Source: 66-474 sp040255405
Lineage (GTDB): Bacteria; Pseudomonadota; Gammaproteobacteria; Xanthomonadales; Rhodanobacteraceae
Assembly: GCA_040255405.1 (NCBI GenBank)
Contig: JBDZUX010000002.1
Location: forward strand, 140,692-204,691
Length of the DNA stretch: 64,000 nt
Direction: 5' to 3'
The notes below the pieces were generated by a model. That model had not been told where the DNA came from and searched no databases. It was given only the letters and a program-made list of their open reading frames with translations. Made by a program: the position numbers and the translations under genes. How positions within the stretch are numbered: the first letter of the stretch is position 1; every line of letters begins with the position of its first letter. Below, piece by piece: positions 26,260-34,806 of this stretch.

Positions 26260-27411
26260 TCATCGTTTCTCGATCGGCACGTAGGTCTGGTCTTCCGGCC
26301 CGGTGTAATTGGCGCTCGGCCGGATGATCTTGCCGTCCTGGCGCTGCTCGATCACGTGCGCGGACCAGCCCGAGGTACGCGCGATCACGAACACTGGCGT
26401 GAACATCGCGGTCGGCACGCCCAGCATGTGGTACGCGCTCGCCGAATACCAGTCGAGGTTCGGGAACATCTTCTTGAGGTCCATCATCACGGTCTCGATG
26501 CGCTCGGACACCTCGAACAGGCGCGGGTTGCCGCCGTCAGTGCAAAGCTTGCGCGAGATTTCCTTGATGATCGGATTGCGCGGATCGCCAATCGTGTAGA
26601 CCGGATGGCCGAAGCCGATCACGATTTCCTTGTTGGCGACGCGCTGGCGGATGTCGGCCTCGGCCGCGTCGGCGGTGCGGTAGCGGCTGAGGATGTCCAT
26701 CGCGACTTCGTTGGCGCCGCCGTGCTTGGGTCCGCGCAGCGCGCCAATCGCGCCGGTGATCGCGGAATAGAAATCGCTGCCGGTACCGGCGATCACCCGC
26801 GCGGCAAACGTCGAGGCATTGAATTCATGCTCGGCATACAGGATTAGCGACTTGTCCAGCGCGTTCGCGTGCAGGTCGCTCGGCACTTTGCCGTGCAGCA
26901 AATGCAGGAAATGCGCGGCGATGGTCGCGTCATCGGTTTCGACATCGATGCGGCGACCGTTGTGGGAGAAGTGATACCAGTACAGCAGCATCGAGCCGAA
27001 GCTCGCCATCAGCCGGTCGGCGATGTCGCGCGCGCCGGTGACGTTGTGGTCGTGCGCTTCCGGCAACACCGTGCCGAGTACCGAACAACCGGTGCGCATC
27101 ACGTCCATCGGATGCGTCGAGGCGGGCAGCAATTCCAGCGCCGCCTTGACTGGCTGCGGCAGGCCGCGCAGGCGCTGCAGCTTGGCGCGATACGCATTCA
27201 ATTCCGCCCAGGTCGGCAGGTGCTCGTGCACCAGCAGGTGCGCGACTTCCTCGAACGTGGCTTTCGTCGCCAGATCCTTGATGTCGTAACCGCGATAGTG
27301 CAGGTCGTTGCCGCTGCGGCCGACGGTGCACAGCGCGGTATTGCCGGCCGCAACGCCAGAGAGCGCCACGGACTTCTTGGCCTTGGGAAGAACTTGTGCG
27401 TTGTCGCTCAT
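26260..27411 (-). CDS. prpC: 2-methylcitrate synthase
   Basis: PrpC condenses propionyl-CoA with oxaloacetate to 2-methylcitrate. The 383-residue length is that of short methylcitrate synthases, not the roughly 430-residue Gram-negative citrate synthase. Active-site blocks of the family are present: LYAEHEFNASTF near residue 190, GPKHGGANE near 222 and GFGHPVY near 260. ATG 27411 is followed by a short tail MSDNAQVLPKAKKSVALSG. It is the last gene of a minus-strand operon headed by prpB, with two small membrane-protein genes in between. The 48-bp gap before it is the largest in the operon. Confidence 0.93.
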   Translation of the reverse strand: MSDNAQVLPKAKKSVALSGVAAGNTALCTVGRSGNDLHYRGYDIKDLATKATFEEVAHLLVHEHLPTWAELNAYRAKLQRLRGLPQPVKAALELLPASTHPMDVMRTGCSVLGTVLPEAHDHNVTGARDIADRLMASFGSMLLYWYHFSHNGRRIDVETDDATIAAHFLHLLHGKVPSDLHANALDKSLILYAEHEFNASTFAARVIAGTGSDFYSAITGAIGALRGPKHGGANEVAMDILSRYRTADAAEADIRQRVANKEIVIGFGHPVYTIGDPRNPIIKEISRKLCTDGGNPRLFEVSERIETVMMDLKKMFPNLDWYSASAYHMLGVPTAMFTPVFVIARTSGWSAHVIEQRQDGKIIRPSANYTGPEDQTYVPIEKR

Positions 27412-27459
27412 TATTTTCTCCGTTTCAGTGCATTCTGTGCTGACCGTTCACATGACGGC

Positions 27460-28083
27460 TCAGTTGATGAAGATCGTGTCCTTGGGCAACTTCGGACATT
27501 CAGCGATCGGCGTCACCAGCGTTTCCAGGGATTTGTATCCAACCAGATGGTGGTCGCTGTACCGCCAGCATTCGCCGAGGGTCGAGCAATAACAGATGTT
27601 GATCAAGGTCAGGTGTGCAACCGCCGCCGTCCTGAACCGCTTGTAGTCGTCCAGGTCGGTGAACTGGATCACCGGAACTTTCTCTCCGGGCGTCAACACA
27701 TTGGGGTTGAGTGTCGACTGCGAATACTGGTGCGGCACCGTGCCCAGGGCCTTTAGTACGTGTTGCCAATCCGGTTGCGGTTTGCCGTCCACGAACACTT
27801 GCGCACTGCGCACGATCGCCGGGCCGACGCCCTTGTTGAGGACTTCAACGGAATTCTCATTGTCGTTGTTGCCGGCCGCCAGCCACGGCCACACTTGCGC
27901 CTGCACCTGTTTCGTCTGGATCTCGGCAATATAGTGTTCGATGTACGCGGTGTAGCCTGCGACAAGCAGGGCAAGGAAGCCAATCAGCGAGGCGATGATC
28001 GCGGCCACGGCGTCCCACTGGACCCGACGGCGCTCGCTCGACGTCGGCATCGGCTTGTCGGGATCGGAGTTTGCGGGAGGCAT
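27460..28083 (-). CDS. Unknown single-span membrane protein A inside the prp operon
   Basis: A 207-residue protein I cannot assign to a named family. After a charged N-terminus (SSERRRVQWDA) it has one membrane helix (about residues 26-46, AAIIASLIGFLALLVAGYTAYI), then a mainly beta-like domain of about 160 residues that should be periplasmic by the positive-inside rule. It is a clear paralogue of the next gene upstream: both share NKGVGPA(I/V), RSAQVFV, GKPQ.DW and a C-terminal CYCSTLG(E/D)CW with three cysteines. The gap to its twin is 6 bp and prpC follows after 48 bp, so it is co-transcribed with methylcitrate genes. A metabolic role is not shown. Confidence 0.8.
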   Translation of the reverse strand: MPPANSDPDKPMPTSSERRRVQWDAVAAIIASLIGFLALLVAGYTAYIEHYIAEIQTKQVQAQVWPWLAAGNNDNENSVEVLNKGVGPAIVRSAQVFVDGKPQPDWQHVLKALGTVPHQYSQSTLNPNVLTPGEKVPVIQFTDLDDYKRFRTAAVAHLTLINICYCSTLGECWRYSDHHLVGYKSLETLVTPIAECPKLPKDTIFIN

Positions 28084-28089
28084 GGCGGG

Positions 28090-28665
28090 TCAGTCGTCGA
28101 ACTGTTGCGGCACGGGCACGGCCGGACACTTGTCGACCGGGATGCGAACGTTTCCGTTCCCTTTGGTCGTGTCGTTGACCCAGCAGTCGCCCAGCGTCGA
28201 GCAGTAGCAGACCTTGAACTCGAGTCGCGCCTGGCTGGCTGCATCCCTGAACTTCCGGAAGTCATCGTGATTTCGGAACTTCAGCCAATCCAGTTTCTCG
28301 CCCGCCGACAGCACGTTGTGGTTGAACGTGCTCTGCCCGAAGCTCATGCCGTCGAGCTGCAACGATCGCATGACCGCGTCCCAGTCGCGTTGCGGTTTGC
28401 CACCGACAAAAACCTGGGCGCTCCTGATCACCGCCGGGCCCACACCCTTGTTGAACCACATGTATTCCACCTGGTTGTCGCTGTTGGCCCACAACAGATA
28501 TGGCCATACCTGGGCGCTCACCTGCTGGCGCTGGATGTAGGCGGTGTACCCCGCCACGACCAGCGCCAGCAAGCCAACCAGCGACGCGATGATCGCGGCG
28601 GCCGCGTCCCATCGGAAATTGCCAGCGCGGCCGGCTTCGTCGGAGTCGTGTGGGGTTTCGGACAT
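28090..28665 (-). CDS. Unknown single-span membrane protein B, tandem paralogue of A
   Basis: A 191-residue protein with the same layout as its downstream twin: short hydrophilic N-terminus, one membrane helix (about residues 21-43), then an extracytoplasmic domain with NKGVGPAVIRSAQVFVGG near residue 72 and CYCSTLGDCW near 153. The paired cysteines suggest a disulphide-stabilised or metal-binding site in the periplasm. The twins differ in many positions, so the duplication is old. It starts 12 bp after the prpB stop and ends 6 bp before its twin. No family was recognised. Confidence 0.8.
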   Translation of the reverse strand: MSETPHDSDEAGRAGNFRWDAAAAIIASLVGLLALVVAGYTAYIQRQQVSAQVWPYLLWANSDNQVEYMWFNKGVGPAVIRSAQVFVGGKPQRDWDAVMRSLQLDGMSFGQSTFNHNVLSAGEKLDWLKFRNHDDFRKFRDAASQARLEFKVCYCSTLGDCWVNDTTKGNGNVRIPVDKCPAVPVPQQFDD

Positions 28666-28677
28666 GCGTCGTTCGAC

Positions 28678-29562
28678 TTACTTCCCGGCCGCGAACAGTT
28701 CGTCGAGCTTGTCTTCGTAGGCGTGGTAACCCAGGAAGTCGTACAACTCCTCGCGCGTCTGCATCTGTGGCACATACGCTTTCTGCGTGCCGTCGCGGCG
28801 CACGGTTTCGTAGAACCCGAGCGCGGCCTTGTTCATGGCCCGATACGCGCCGCAGCAATACAGCGCAATGTCGACGTTCGCGGAGCGCAGTTCGTCGACG
28901 GTGAAGAACGGCGTGGCACCGAACTCGGTGAGATTGGCGAGGATCGGCACCTTCACGGCCGCCTTGAACTTGCGGTAATCGTCGAGCGTCTTCATGGCCT
29001 CGGGGAAGATCATGTCGGCGCCGGCATCGACGTAGGCCACCGCGCGTTCGATCGCGCTGTCGAGGCCTTCCGCGGCTGCGGCGTCGGTGCGCGCCATCAA
29101 CACGAAGTCGCGGTCGGTTCTCGCGTCCACGGCCGCCTTCACGCGATCGACCATTTCTTCCTTCGGCACCACTTCCTTGCCGGGACGATGACCGCACCGT
29201 TTCTGCCCGACCTGGTCTTCCATGTGCACCGCGGCGACGCCCACCCGTTCGAACGAACGGACCGTGCGCGCGATGTTGAAGGCACCGCCCCAGCCGGTAT
29301 CGATGTCGACCAGCAGCGGCAACTGCGTGGCCTCGACGATCCGGCGTGCGTCGGTCAGCACGTCTTCCATCGTCGAGATGCCGAGATCGGGCATGCCCAG
29401 CGAGTTGGCGGCGACACCGCCGCCCGAGAGATATAGCGCCTTGTAGCCGGTGCGCCTGGCCATCAGGCCGGCGTAGGCGGTGATCGCGCCGACCACCTGC
29501 AATGGCGATTCGGCGGCGAGCGCGGCGCGGAAGCGGGCGCCCGCGGAATGGGATTCGCTCAT
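28678..29562 (-). CDS. prpB: 2-methylisocitrate lyase
   Basis: PrpB splits 2-methylisocitrate into pyruvate and succinate, closing the methylcitrate cycle. The 294-residue protein matches the family (E. coli 296): it has the active-site loop KRCGHRPGKE with Cys123, metal-binding DIDTGWGGAFN near residue 86, and the C-terminal part conserved. ATG 29562 is preceded by GGAGG. It is the first gene of the minus-strand operon prpB - B - A - prpC. No prpR-type regulator is next to it; the 210-bp upstream gap is shared with a divergent YihY gene. Confidence 0.95.
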   Translation of the reverse strand: MSESHSAGARFRAALAAESPLQVVGAITAYAGLMARRTGYKALYLSGGGVAANSLGMPDLGISTMEDVLTDARRIVEATQLPLLVDIDTGWGGAFNIARTVRSFERVGVAAVHMEDQVGQKRCGHRPGKEVVPKEEMVDRVKAAVDARTDRDFVLMARTDAAAAEGLDSAIERAVAYVDAGADMIFPEAMKTLDDYRKFKAAVKVPILANLTEFGATPFFTVDELRSANVDIALYCCGAYRAMNKAALGFYETVRRDGTQKAYVPQMQTREELYDFLGYHAYEDKLDELFAAGK

Positions 29563-29772
29563 GCAGCCTCCGGTAAAGCCGCAATTTTAACCGATCCGCC
29601 GGGGCTGGACGGCCTTCCGTGACAACGTCCGCGATCGGCTGCCCGTCCGCCCGCCAAGGTCTGCGACAGCGCCACAACCCGAACCGGGCTCGAACCGCGC
29701 TGCCGGATGCACGAAAATTCGACGCCCTTGCTGCCATGCTGCCGGTGACCCCGCCGCAAGGGATGGCGCGTC

Positions 29773-30669
29773 ATGGATGACGGGACCCGATTGCATTCCA
29801 TGCTGGCGACCACGAAGTCGTTCGTGAGGGAATTCCTCGGCGACAAGCCGTTCCAGCTCGCGGCGGCACTGAGCTACTTCACGCTGCTGTCGATGGTGCC
29901 GCTGTTCCTGCTGCTGACCGGCGTGGCCGGCCTCGTGTTCGGGAAAGAGGCCGCGCGCGAGCAACTGCTCGCCCAGGTCGGCGCGATCGTCGGCCAGCAG
30001 CAGGCGGACGTGGTGCGCGCGCTGCTGTCGCAGGGCGGCAACCACCACGCCAGCGTCGTCTCGACGATCACCGGCACCGTGATCCTGGTGGTCGGCGCCA
30101 CCACCGTGTTCGGCCATCTGCAGACCGCGCTCAACCAGATCTGGGACGTCAAGGCGGTGCCCCGCGGCAACGCGATCTGGCGGCTGCTCGCCTCGCGGTT
30201 GCTCGCGCTGGCCATCGTCTTCGGAATGGCCTTCATCCTGCTGGTGTCGATGGCCGCGAGCGCGGCACTGGCAGGAGCGCACGGCTACCTCTCCGGCCTG
30301 TTTCCCGGCGCCGGGACCATGCTGCGGGTGGTCTATGCGCTGGTGTCGCTGGCGATCGTTTCAGGAGTGATCGCGCTGCTGTTCAAGTACGTGCCGGACG
30401 CGGTCATCGGCTGGCGCGACGTGGTCGTGGGCGCGCTGATCACCGGGGTGCTGTTCACGGTCGGCAAGTATGCGTTGGGCGTCTACCTGGCCCAGCTGCG
30501 CTACAGCTCGGCCGGCGCGGCCGGCGCGCTGATCCTGTTGGTGGTATGGGTCTACTACAGCGCGTTGATCCTGTTCCTCGGCGCGGAGATCACGCAGGTC
30601 TATGCCTGCCGTCACGGCAAACCGATCACGCCCCGCGCCCACGCGCGACGCGTCGGGCACAAGGCGTGA
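29773..30669 (+). CDS. YihY/BrkB-family inner-membrane protein
   Basis: A 298-residue membrane protein of the YihY (formerly 'ribonuclease BN'/BrkB) family with about six helices. Typical features are the FQLAAALSYFTLLSMVPLF stretch near residue 27, a VFGHLQTALNQIWDVK segment near 113 and the last helix LLVVWVYYSALILFLGAEI. The family's function is still unclear; transport roles have been suggested. A start at 29773 is used, with ATG 29800 as alternative. It stands alone between prpB (divergent) and mdh (convergent). Confidence 0.88.
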   Translation: MDDGTRLHSMLATTKSFVREFLGDKPFQLAAALSYFTLLSMVPLFLLLTGVAGLVFGKEAAREQLLAQVGAIVGQQQADVVRALLSQGGNHHASVVSTITGTVILVVGATTVFGHLQTALNQIWDVKAVPRGNAIWRLLASRLLALAIVFGMAFILLVSMAASAALAGAHGYLSGLFPGAGTMLRVVYALVSLAIVSGVIALLFKYVPDAVIGWRDVVVGALITGVLFTVGKYALGVYLAQLRYSSAGAAGALILLVVWVYYSALILFLGAEITQVYACRHGKPITPRAHARRVGHKA

Positions 30670-30680
30670 GACGGCCGGCT

Positions 30681-31661
30681 TCAGCCAAGCAAGTTCCCGA
30701 TCGCGGAACGCTCCTCGCGCAATTCCTTGTCGGTGGCATCCATCCGCGCACGCGAGAAATCGCCGATCCCGAGCCCCTGCACGATCGAATACTTGCCGTC
30801 CTTGCAGGTGACCGGATAGCCGTAGATCACGCCGGGCTGGATACCGTAGGAACCATCGGCGGGAACACCCATCGACACCCAGTCGCCTTCGCTCGTGCCC
30901 AGCGCCCACGAACGCATGTGGTCGATCGCGGCATTCGCGGCGGAGGCGGCCGAGGACGAGCCGCGCGCCTTGATCACCGCGGCGCCGCGCTGCTGGACGG
31001 TCGGGATGAATTCCTTTTCGTACCATGCCTGGCCGACCAGCGGCAGCGCCGGCTTGCCCTTGATCGTCGCGTGGTGGATGTCCGGGTACTGCGTGGACGA
31101 ATGGTTGCCCCAGATGATCATCCGCGCGACGTCGCTGTTGTGCGCGCCGGCCTTGGCGGCGAGTTGGGCTTTCGACCGGTTGTGGTCGAGGCGCACCATC
31201 GCGGTGAAGCATTTCGGATCGAGATCCGGCGCGTTGGCCTGCGCGATCAGCGCATTGGTGTTGGCGGGATTGCCGACGACCAGCACCTTGACGTCGCGCC
31301 TGGCGTGCGCGTTCAGCGCCTTGCCCTGCGGGCCGAAGATCGCGCCATTGGCGGACAGCAGGTCCTTGCGCTCCATCCCGGCACCGCGCGGACGCGCACC
31401 GACCAGCAGGGCGTAATCGGCATCCTTGAACGCGACATTGGCGTCGTCGGTGGCGACCACGCCGGCCAGCAGCGGGAACGCGCAGTCGTCGAGTTCCATC
31501 ACCACGCCGTTCAACGCCGGCAACGCGGGCGTGATTTCGAGCAGGTGCAGGATCACGGGCTGGTCTGGGCCGAGCATGTCGCCGGCAGCGATGCGGAACA
31601 GCAGGGCGTAACCGATCTGGCCGGCGGCACCGGTGACGGCAACACGAACGGGGGTTTTCAT
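30681..31661 (-). CDS. mdh: Malate dehydrogenase
   Basis: Malate dehydrogenase interconverts malate and oxaloacetate with NAD+ in the TCA cycle. The 326-residue protein belongs to the group without the lactate-dehydrogenase-like N-terminus: GAAGQIGYALLFRIAAGDMLG at the start, GARPRGAGMERKDLL with the substrate-binding arginines near residue 90, and the catalytic His187 in WGNHSSTQYPD with Asp159. ATG 31661 has GGAG eight bases upstream; in-frame upstream starts run into the aminotransferase gene. Oxaloacetate from this enzyme would feed the neighbouring aminotransferase and PrpC, but no operon is implied. Confidence 0.96.
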   Translation of the reverse strand: MKTPVRVAVTGAAGQIGYALLFRIAAGDMLGPDQPVILHLLEITPALPALNGVVMELDDCAFPLLAGVVATDDANVAFKDADYALLVGARPRGAGMERKDLLSANGAIFGPQGKALNAHARRDVKVLVVGNPANTNALIAQANAPDLDPKCFTAMVRLDHNRSKAQLAAKAGAHNSDVARMIIWGNHSSTQYPDIHHATIKGKPALPLVGQAWYEKEFIPTVQQRGAAVIKARGSSSAASAANAAIDHMRSWALGTSEGDWVSMGVPADGSYGIQPGVIYGYPVTCKDGKYSIVQGLGIGDFSRARMDATDKELREERSAIGNLLG

Positions 31662-31746
31662 GCGTACGACTCCATGAGGGAACAAGGAATAAACGGACAA
31701 GGCCGCCCCCGCGCGTTGGCGCGGCGAACGGCCACGGCGCGACGAC

Positions 31747-32982
31747 TCAGGCGCCGGCGGCGCGGACGCGCTCCACCTGCGCATCGCCGAGTTCGGCGAA
31801 GAACGACTGGATGCGGGCGAGCCCCTTCTGCAACTGCTCGGGCGCGCAGGTGTAGGAAATGCGCAAGGATCTCGGCTCGCCGAACGCCGAACCCGGCACC
31901 GTGGCGACGAACTTGTCTTCCAGCAGCGCCTTGCAGAAATCGACATCGTTTTCGATCGGCTTGCCGTTGTGCGACTTGCCGAACGCCACCGAGATGTCGG
32001 GGAACGCGTAGAACGCACCCCGCGGACGCGGGCACTTCACGCCGGGAATCGCAAGCAGCGCGTTGACGACGTCGTCGCGGCGCTTGGAAAAATCGTCGCG
32101 CTTGGTGGAGGGGATGTCCTGCGGACCGGTCAAGGCCGCGATCGCGGCAACCTCGGTGATTTCGGGCAGGCAGGTAATGTGGTTGGAGTTCAGGGTCACC
32201 AGCGCCTTGATGCCGGCTTCCGGTCCCGCGACGAAACCCACGCGCCAGCCCGGCATGCCGTAGGTCTTGGACAGCGAATCCATGATGAAGGTGCGCTCGC
32301 GCAGTTCCGGCCTGACCTGCACGAAATTGTGGTAGCCGATGCCATCGAACACCAACCGGTTGTAGATGTCGTCGGCGATGATCCAGGTTTCCGGATGCTT
32401 CACCAGCACTTCGGCCAGCGCGGCGATTTCATCCCTCGTGTAAACCATGCCCGTCGGATTCGAGGGATTGTTGAACAGGAACACCTTCGGCCTGGAAGCG
32501 AGTGCCTTGTCGAGCTGCGCCGGCGTCAGCTTGTAGCTCTGCTCCGGCGGGCATTCCAGGATGGTGGTCTTCGCGCCGAGGATCTCGGCGATGTCGACAT
32601 AGCTGGTCCAGTACGGCGAGGGGAACACGATCTCGTCGCCCTCGTCCAGCAGGGCTTCGCACAGGTTGTACAGCACCTGCTTGGCTCCGATGCCGACCGT
32701 GACGTTGTTGCGCGCATAGCCGTCCAGACCGCTCTGCTTGAAATGCGACACGATGGCATCCAGCAACGCGGGTGCGCCACGGTTGCTGCCGTAGCTGCCG
32801 CTGTCACGCGAGGTCCAGTCGCGCACCGCCTGGTACACATGGTTGCCCGGCAGGAAATTGGGCACGCCGATCGAAAAATTGACGACATCCTTGCCTTCGG
32901 CCTTGAGCTGCTTCGCCTTGTCGGCAATGACCATGATCGCGCTGGGCTTGGCGCGGCCGGTACGGGTGGCGAGTCTGGGCAT
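31747..32982 (-). CDS. Class I aspartate/aromatic aminotransferase
   Basis: A 411-residue PLP-dependent aminotransferase of fold type I. The lysine that binds PLP is Lys239 in DSLSKTYGMPGWRVGF; NPSNPTGMVY near residue 173 and the C-terminal RISYTCA arginine are the usual substrate-binding elements. Similarity to subgroup Ib aspartate aminotransferases (AspC-like, N-terminus PSAIMVIADKAKQLKAEGKDV) favours aspartate as substrate. ATG 32982 is chosen for AGAGG upstream; the in-frame start at 33030 adds a basic tail not seen in the family. mdh lies 85 bp downstream on the same strand. Confidence 0.9.
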   Translation of the reverse strand: MPRLATRTGRAKPSAIMVIADKAKQLKAEGKDVVNFSIGVPNFLPGNHVYQAVRDWTSRDSGSYGSNRGAPALLDAIVSHFKQSGLDGYARNNVTVGIGAKQVLYNLCEALLDEGDEIVFPSPYWTSYVDIAEILGAKTTILECPPEQSYKLTPAQLDKALASRPKVFLFNNPSNPTGMVYTRDEIAALAEVLVKHPETWIIADDIYNRLVFDGIGYHNFVQVRPELRERTFIMDSLSKTYGMPGWRVGFVAGPEAGIKALVTLNSNHITCLPEITEVAAIAALTGPQDIPSTKRDDFSKRRDDVVNALLAIPGVKCPRPRGAFYAFPDISVAFGKSHNGKPIENDVDFCKALLEDKFVATVPGSAFGEPRSLRISYTCAPEQLQKGLARIQSFFAELGDAQVERVRAAGA

Positions 32983-33098
32983 GGCAAACCTCTGTCGAAG
33001 GCGGCGTGGGACAACCGATGATTTTATCACGCGGCGTCGTGCACCGCCCCGATCCGGCGCGCATGCGCCGGACGGCTTCGAGTGGACAAAGGCAAGAC

Positions 33099-33125
33099 GA
33101 CAAGGCCGCCCGAGGCGGCCTTGTC
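33099..33125 (-). terminator. GC-rich hairpin, likely terminator of the cyclophilin gene
   Basis: A 12-bp perfect stem GACAAGGCCGCC / GGCGGCCTTGTC with loop CGA lies 35 bases past the cyclophilin stop. The downstream T-content on the minus strand is modest (CGTCTTGCC), so termination may be partial. Confidence 0.55.
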
Positions 33126-33159
33126 CCGGCTTATCGGGACCGCGCGGACCCGCGTGCGC

Positions 33160-33669
33160 TCAACGCACGTCGAGCACGGCGTTCCATTGCTGGACGCGAT
33201 CGGCCTGTGCGGCCAGCAGCGGCGCGGCGTCGCCTTCGATCGCGATCTTTTCGATGATGTCGCCCTGGCGGATCGCATTCACCACGGCCTGATCATCCGC
33301 GGCAACGACTTCGCCGAAGATCGTGTGCTTGCCGTCCAGCCACGGCGTCGGCACATGGGTAATGAAGAACTGGCTGCCATTGGTGCCGGGGCCGGCGTTC
33401 GCCATCGACAGCTTGCCCGGCGCGTCATGCTTCAGTTCAGGGCGGCATTCGTCCTCGAACCGATAGCCGGGGCCGCCGGTGCCGGTGCCGAGCGGACAAC
33501 CACCCTGGATCATGAAATCGCCGATCACGCGATGGAACTTCAAGCCGTCGTAGAAGCCGCGCTGGACCAGATTCACGAAGTTGGCGACCGTCATCGGGGC
33601 CTTGTCGGCGAACAGCCGGACATGGATCGGGCCCTTGGAGGTCTGGAAGGTGGCAGCAAGATCGCTCAT
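33160..33669 (-). CDS. Peptidyl-prolyl cis-trans isomerase, cyclophilin type
   Basis: A 169-residue cytoplasmic cyclophilin (PpiB-like) that speeds cis-trans isomerisation of proline bonds. The catalytic Arg is in FHRVIGDFMIQGG near residue 47, with NGSQFFITH near 100 and LDGKHTIFGEV near 113. No signal peptide is present from ATG 33669, so it is cytosolic. The in-frame start at 33711 would add 14 basic residues without a ribosome site. It is a single gene with a hairpin downstream. Confidence 0.93.
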   Translation of the reverse strand: MSDLAATFQTSKGPIHVRLFADKAPMTVANFVNLVQRGFYDGLKFHRVIGDFMIQGGCPLGTGTGGPGYRFEDECRPELKHDAPGKLSMANAGPGTNGSQFFITHVPTPWLDGKHTIFGEVVAADDQAVVNAIRQGDIIEKIAIEGDAAPLLAAQADRVQQWNAVLDVR

Positions 33670-33778
33670 CGTGTTTCCCGTGGCTTTGCGCAAACCGCGC
33701 CGGACCGCCAAGCATAACGGGCATCACCCCGCCGGCCAATGGCACCGCGCAGCGGGCCTTCGCCAACGAATCCGGTTG

Positions 33779-34657
33779 TCATGGCGTGGCCGCGCCGCGG
33801 ACTATCCCATCGAGGAAACGTTCGATCGCATCGACCGCTTCAGGCTCGTCGAGCATGGGCGCGTGGCCCACGCCGGCGACGATTGCCCTGCGCATGCCCG
33901 GATGACGCCTCCCCATTTCATCGAGCGTTCCCGCGCTGAGGATGTCCGACAGTTCGCCCCGTATTGCGAGGATCGGCAACGGCGCCAGCGCGTTCCACAT
34001 TGGCCACAGTTCGGGGGTCGCGGCGTCGGGACTGGCGGCTGCCAGCGGGATGGCGATGGCAGGGTCATAAGCCAGGCGCGGAACACCACTTGCATCCTCG
34101 CGAAACAGTCGTCGGGCAAAAGCCTGCCAGTCATCATCGCGATAATGCGGAAACGCGGAGGCGTTGGTTTGCTTGCAGAATGCCGCCGCGCCGGCCCAGT
34201 CCGCCACCTCGGGAACGTTGCCCACATAACCGGCGATGCGCGACATCCCGACGGGATCGACCACCGGGCCGACATCGTTGAGCACGATGCCGCGGTAGCC
34301 CGACGGCGCCATCGAAGCCATCGCCATGGCCATCAGGCCACCCATCGAGGTACCGATCAGCACCGGCCGGTCAAGCTGGAGGTGTCCGATCAATCCCCGC
34401 ATGTCGGCACAGTAAGCGAGGGTGTTGTAGTTGGCGGGGACGCTGTCGTATTGCGAACGGCCGCGTCCGCGCTGATCGGGCACGACCACCCGGAACCTGC
34501 CCGCGAAGCGATCGGCGAGCCGCGCGAAATCGGCGCTGTTGCGGGTGAGGCCGTGCATCATCAACAGGCATGGCCCCTTGCCCGCATAGTCGCGCGCATA
34601 CAAACGCAGCCGTCCATCCGCGCTGGGGAAAAAAACATCGTCATGAGCAACGGTCAC
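33779..34657 (-). CDS. Alpha/beta-fold hydrolase, possible short-chain ester (3-hydroxybutyrate oligomer) hydrolase
   Basis: A 292-residue alpha/beta hydrolase. Visible elements: the oxyanion HGLTRNSADF near residue 36, the nucleophile elbow GTSMGGLMA near 103, and the terminal histidine in GVGHAPMLDEP near 267, with Asp in a preceding loop. No signal peptide is seen, so it acts in the cytoplasm. The start is GTG 34657 with GGGAGG just upstream; an ATG three codons earlier in another frame leads to a stop at once. It lies on the same strand directly after the TetR regulator, facing the TonB receptor and 3-hydroxybutyrate dehydrogenase. Hydrolysis of hydroxybutyrate esters is a guess from that context. 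Confidence 0.82.
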   Translation of the reverse strand: MTVAHDDVFFPSADGRLRLYARDYAGKGPCLLMMHGLTRNSADFARLADRFAGRFRVVVPDQRGRGRSQYDSVPANYNTLAYCADMRGLIGHLQLDRPVLIGTSMGGLMAMAMASMAPSGYRGIVLNDVGPVVDPVGMSRIAGYVGNVPEVADWAGAAAFCKQTNASAFPHYRDDDWQAFARRLFREDASGVPRLAYDPAIAIPLAAASPDAATPELWPMWNALAPLPILAIRGELSDILSAGTLDEMGRRHPGMRRAIVAGVGHAPMLDEPEAVDAIERFLDGIVRGAATP

Positions 34658-34806
34658 GTCATCCTCCCATCACCGCGCCCGCGCGGCCTCGGCATGCGCC
34701 ACTCCCGATTCGACAAGCCTGGCCGGCCGATGGCCGCCGCGAACCTGATCGGCGCGGCAGCCCCGCGCGGCGTCGCGCTTGTCGCGCGGAAGCGTCCTCA
34801 TTGTGT

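Noticed and set aside
29619..29628. GTGACAACGT upstream of prpB as a third LacI operator
   Set aside because: Only one half matches and no symmetric second half follows.
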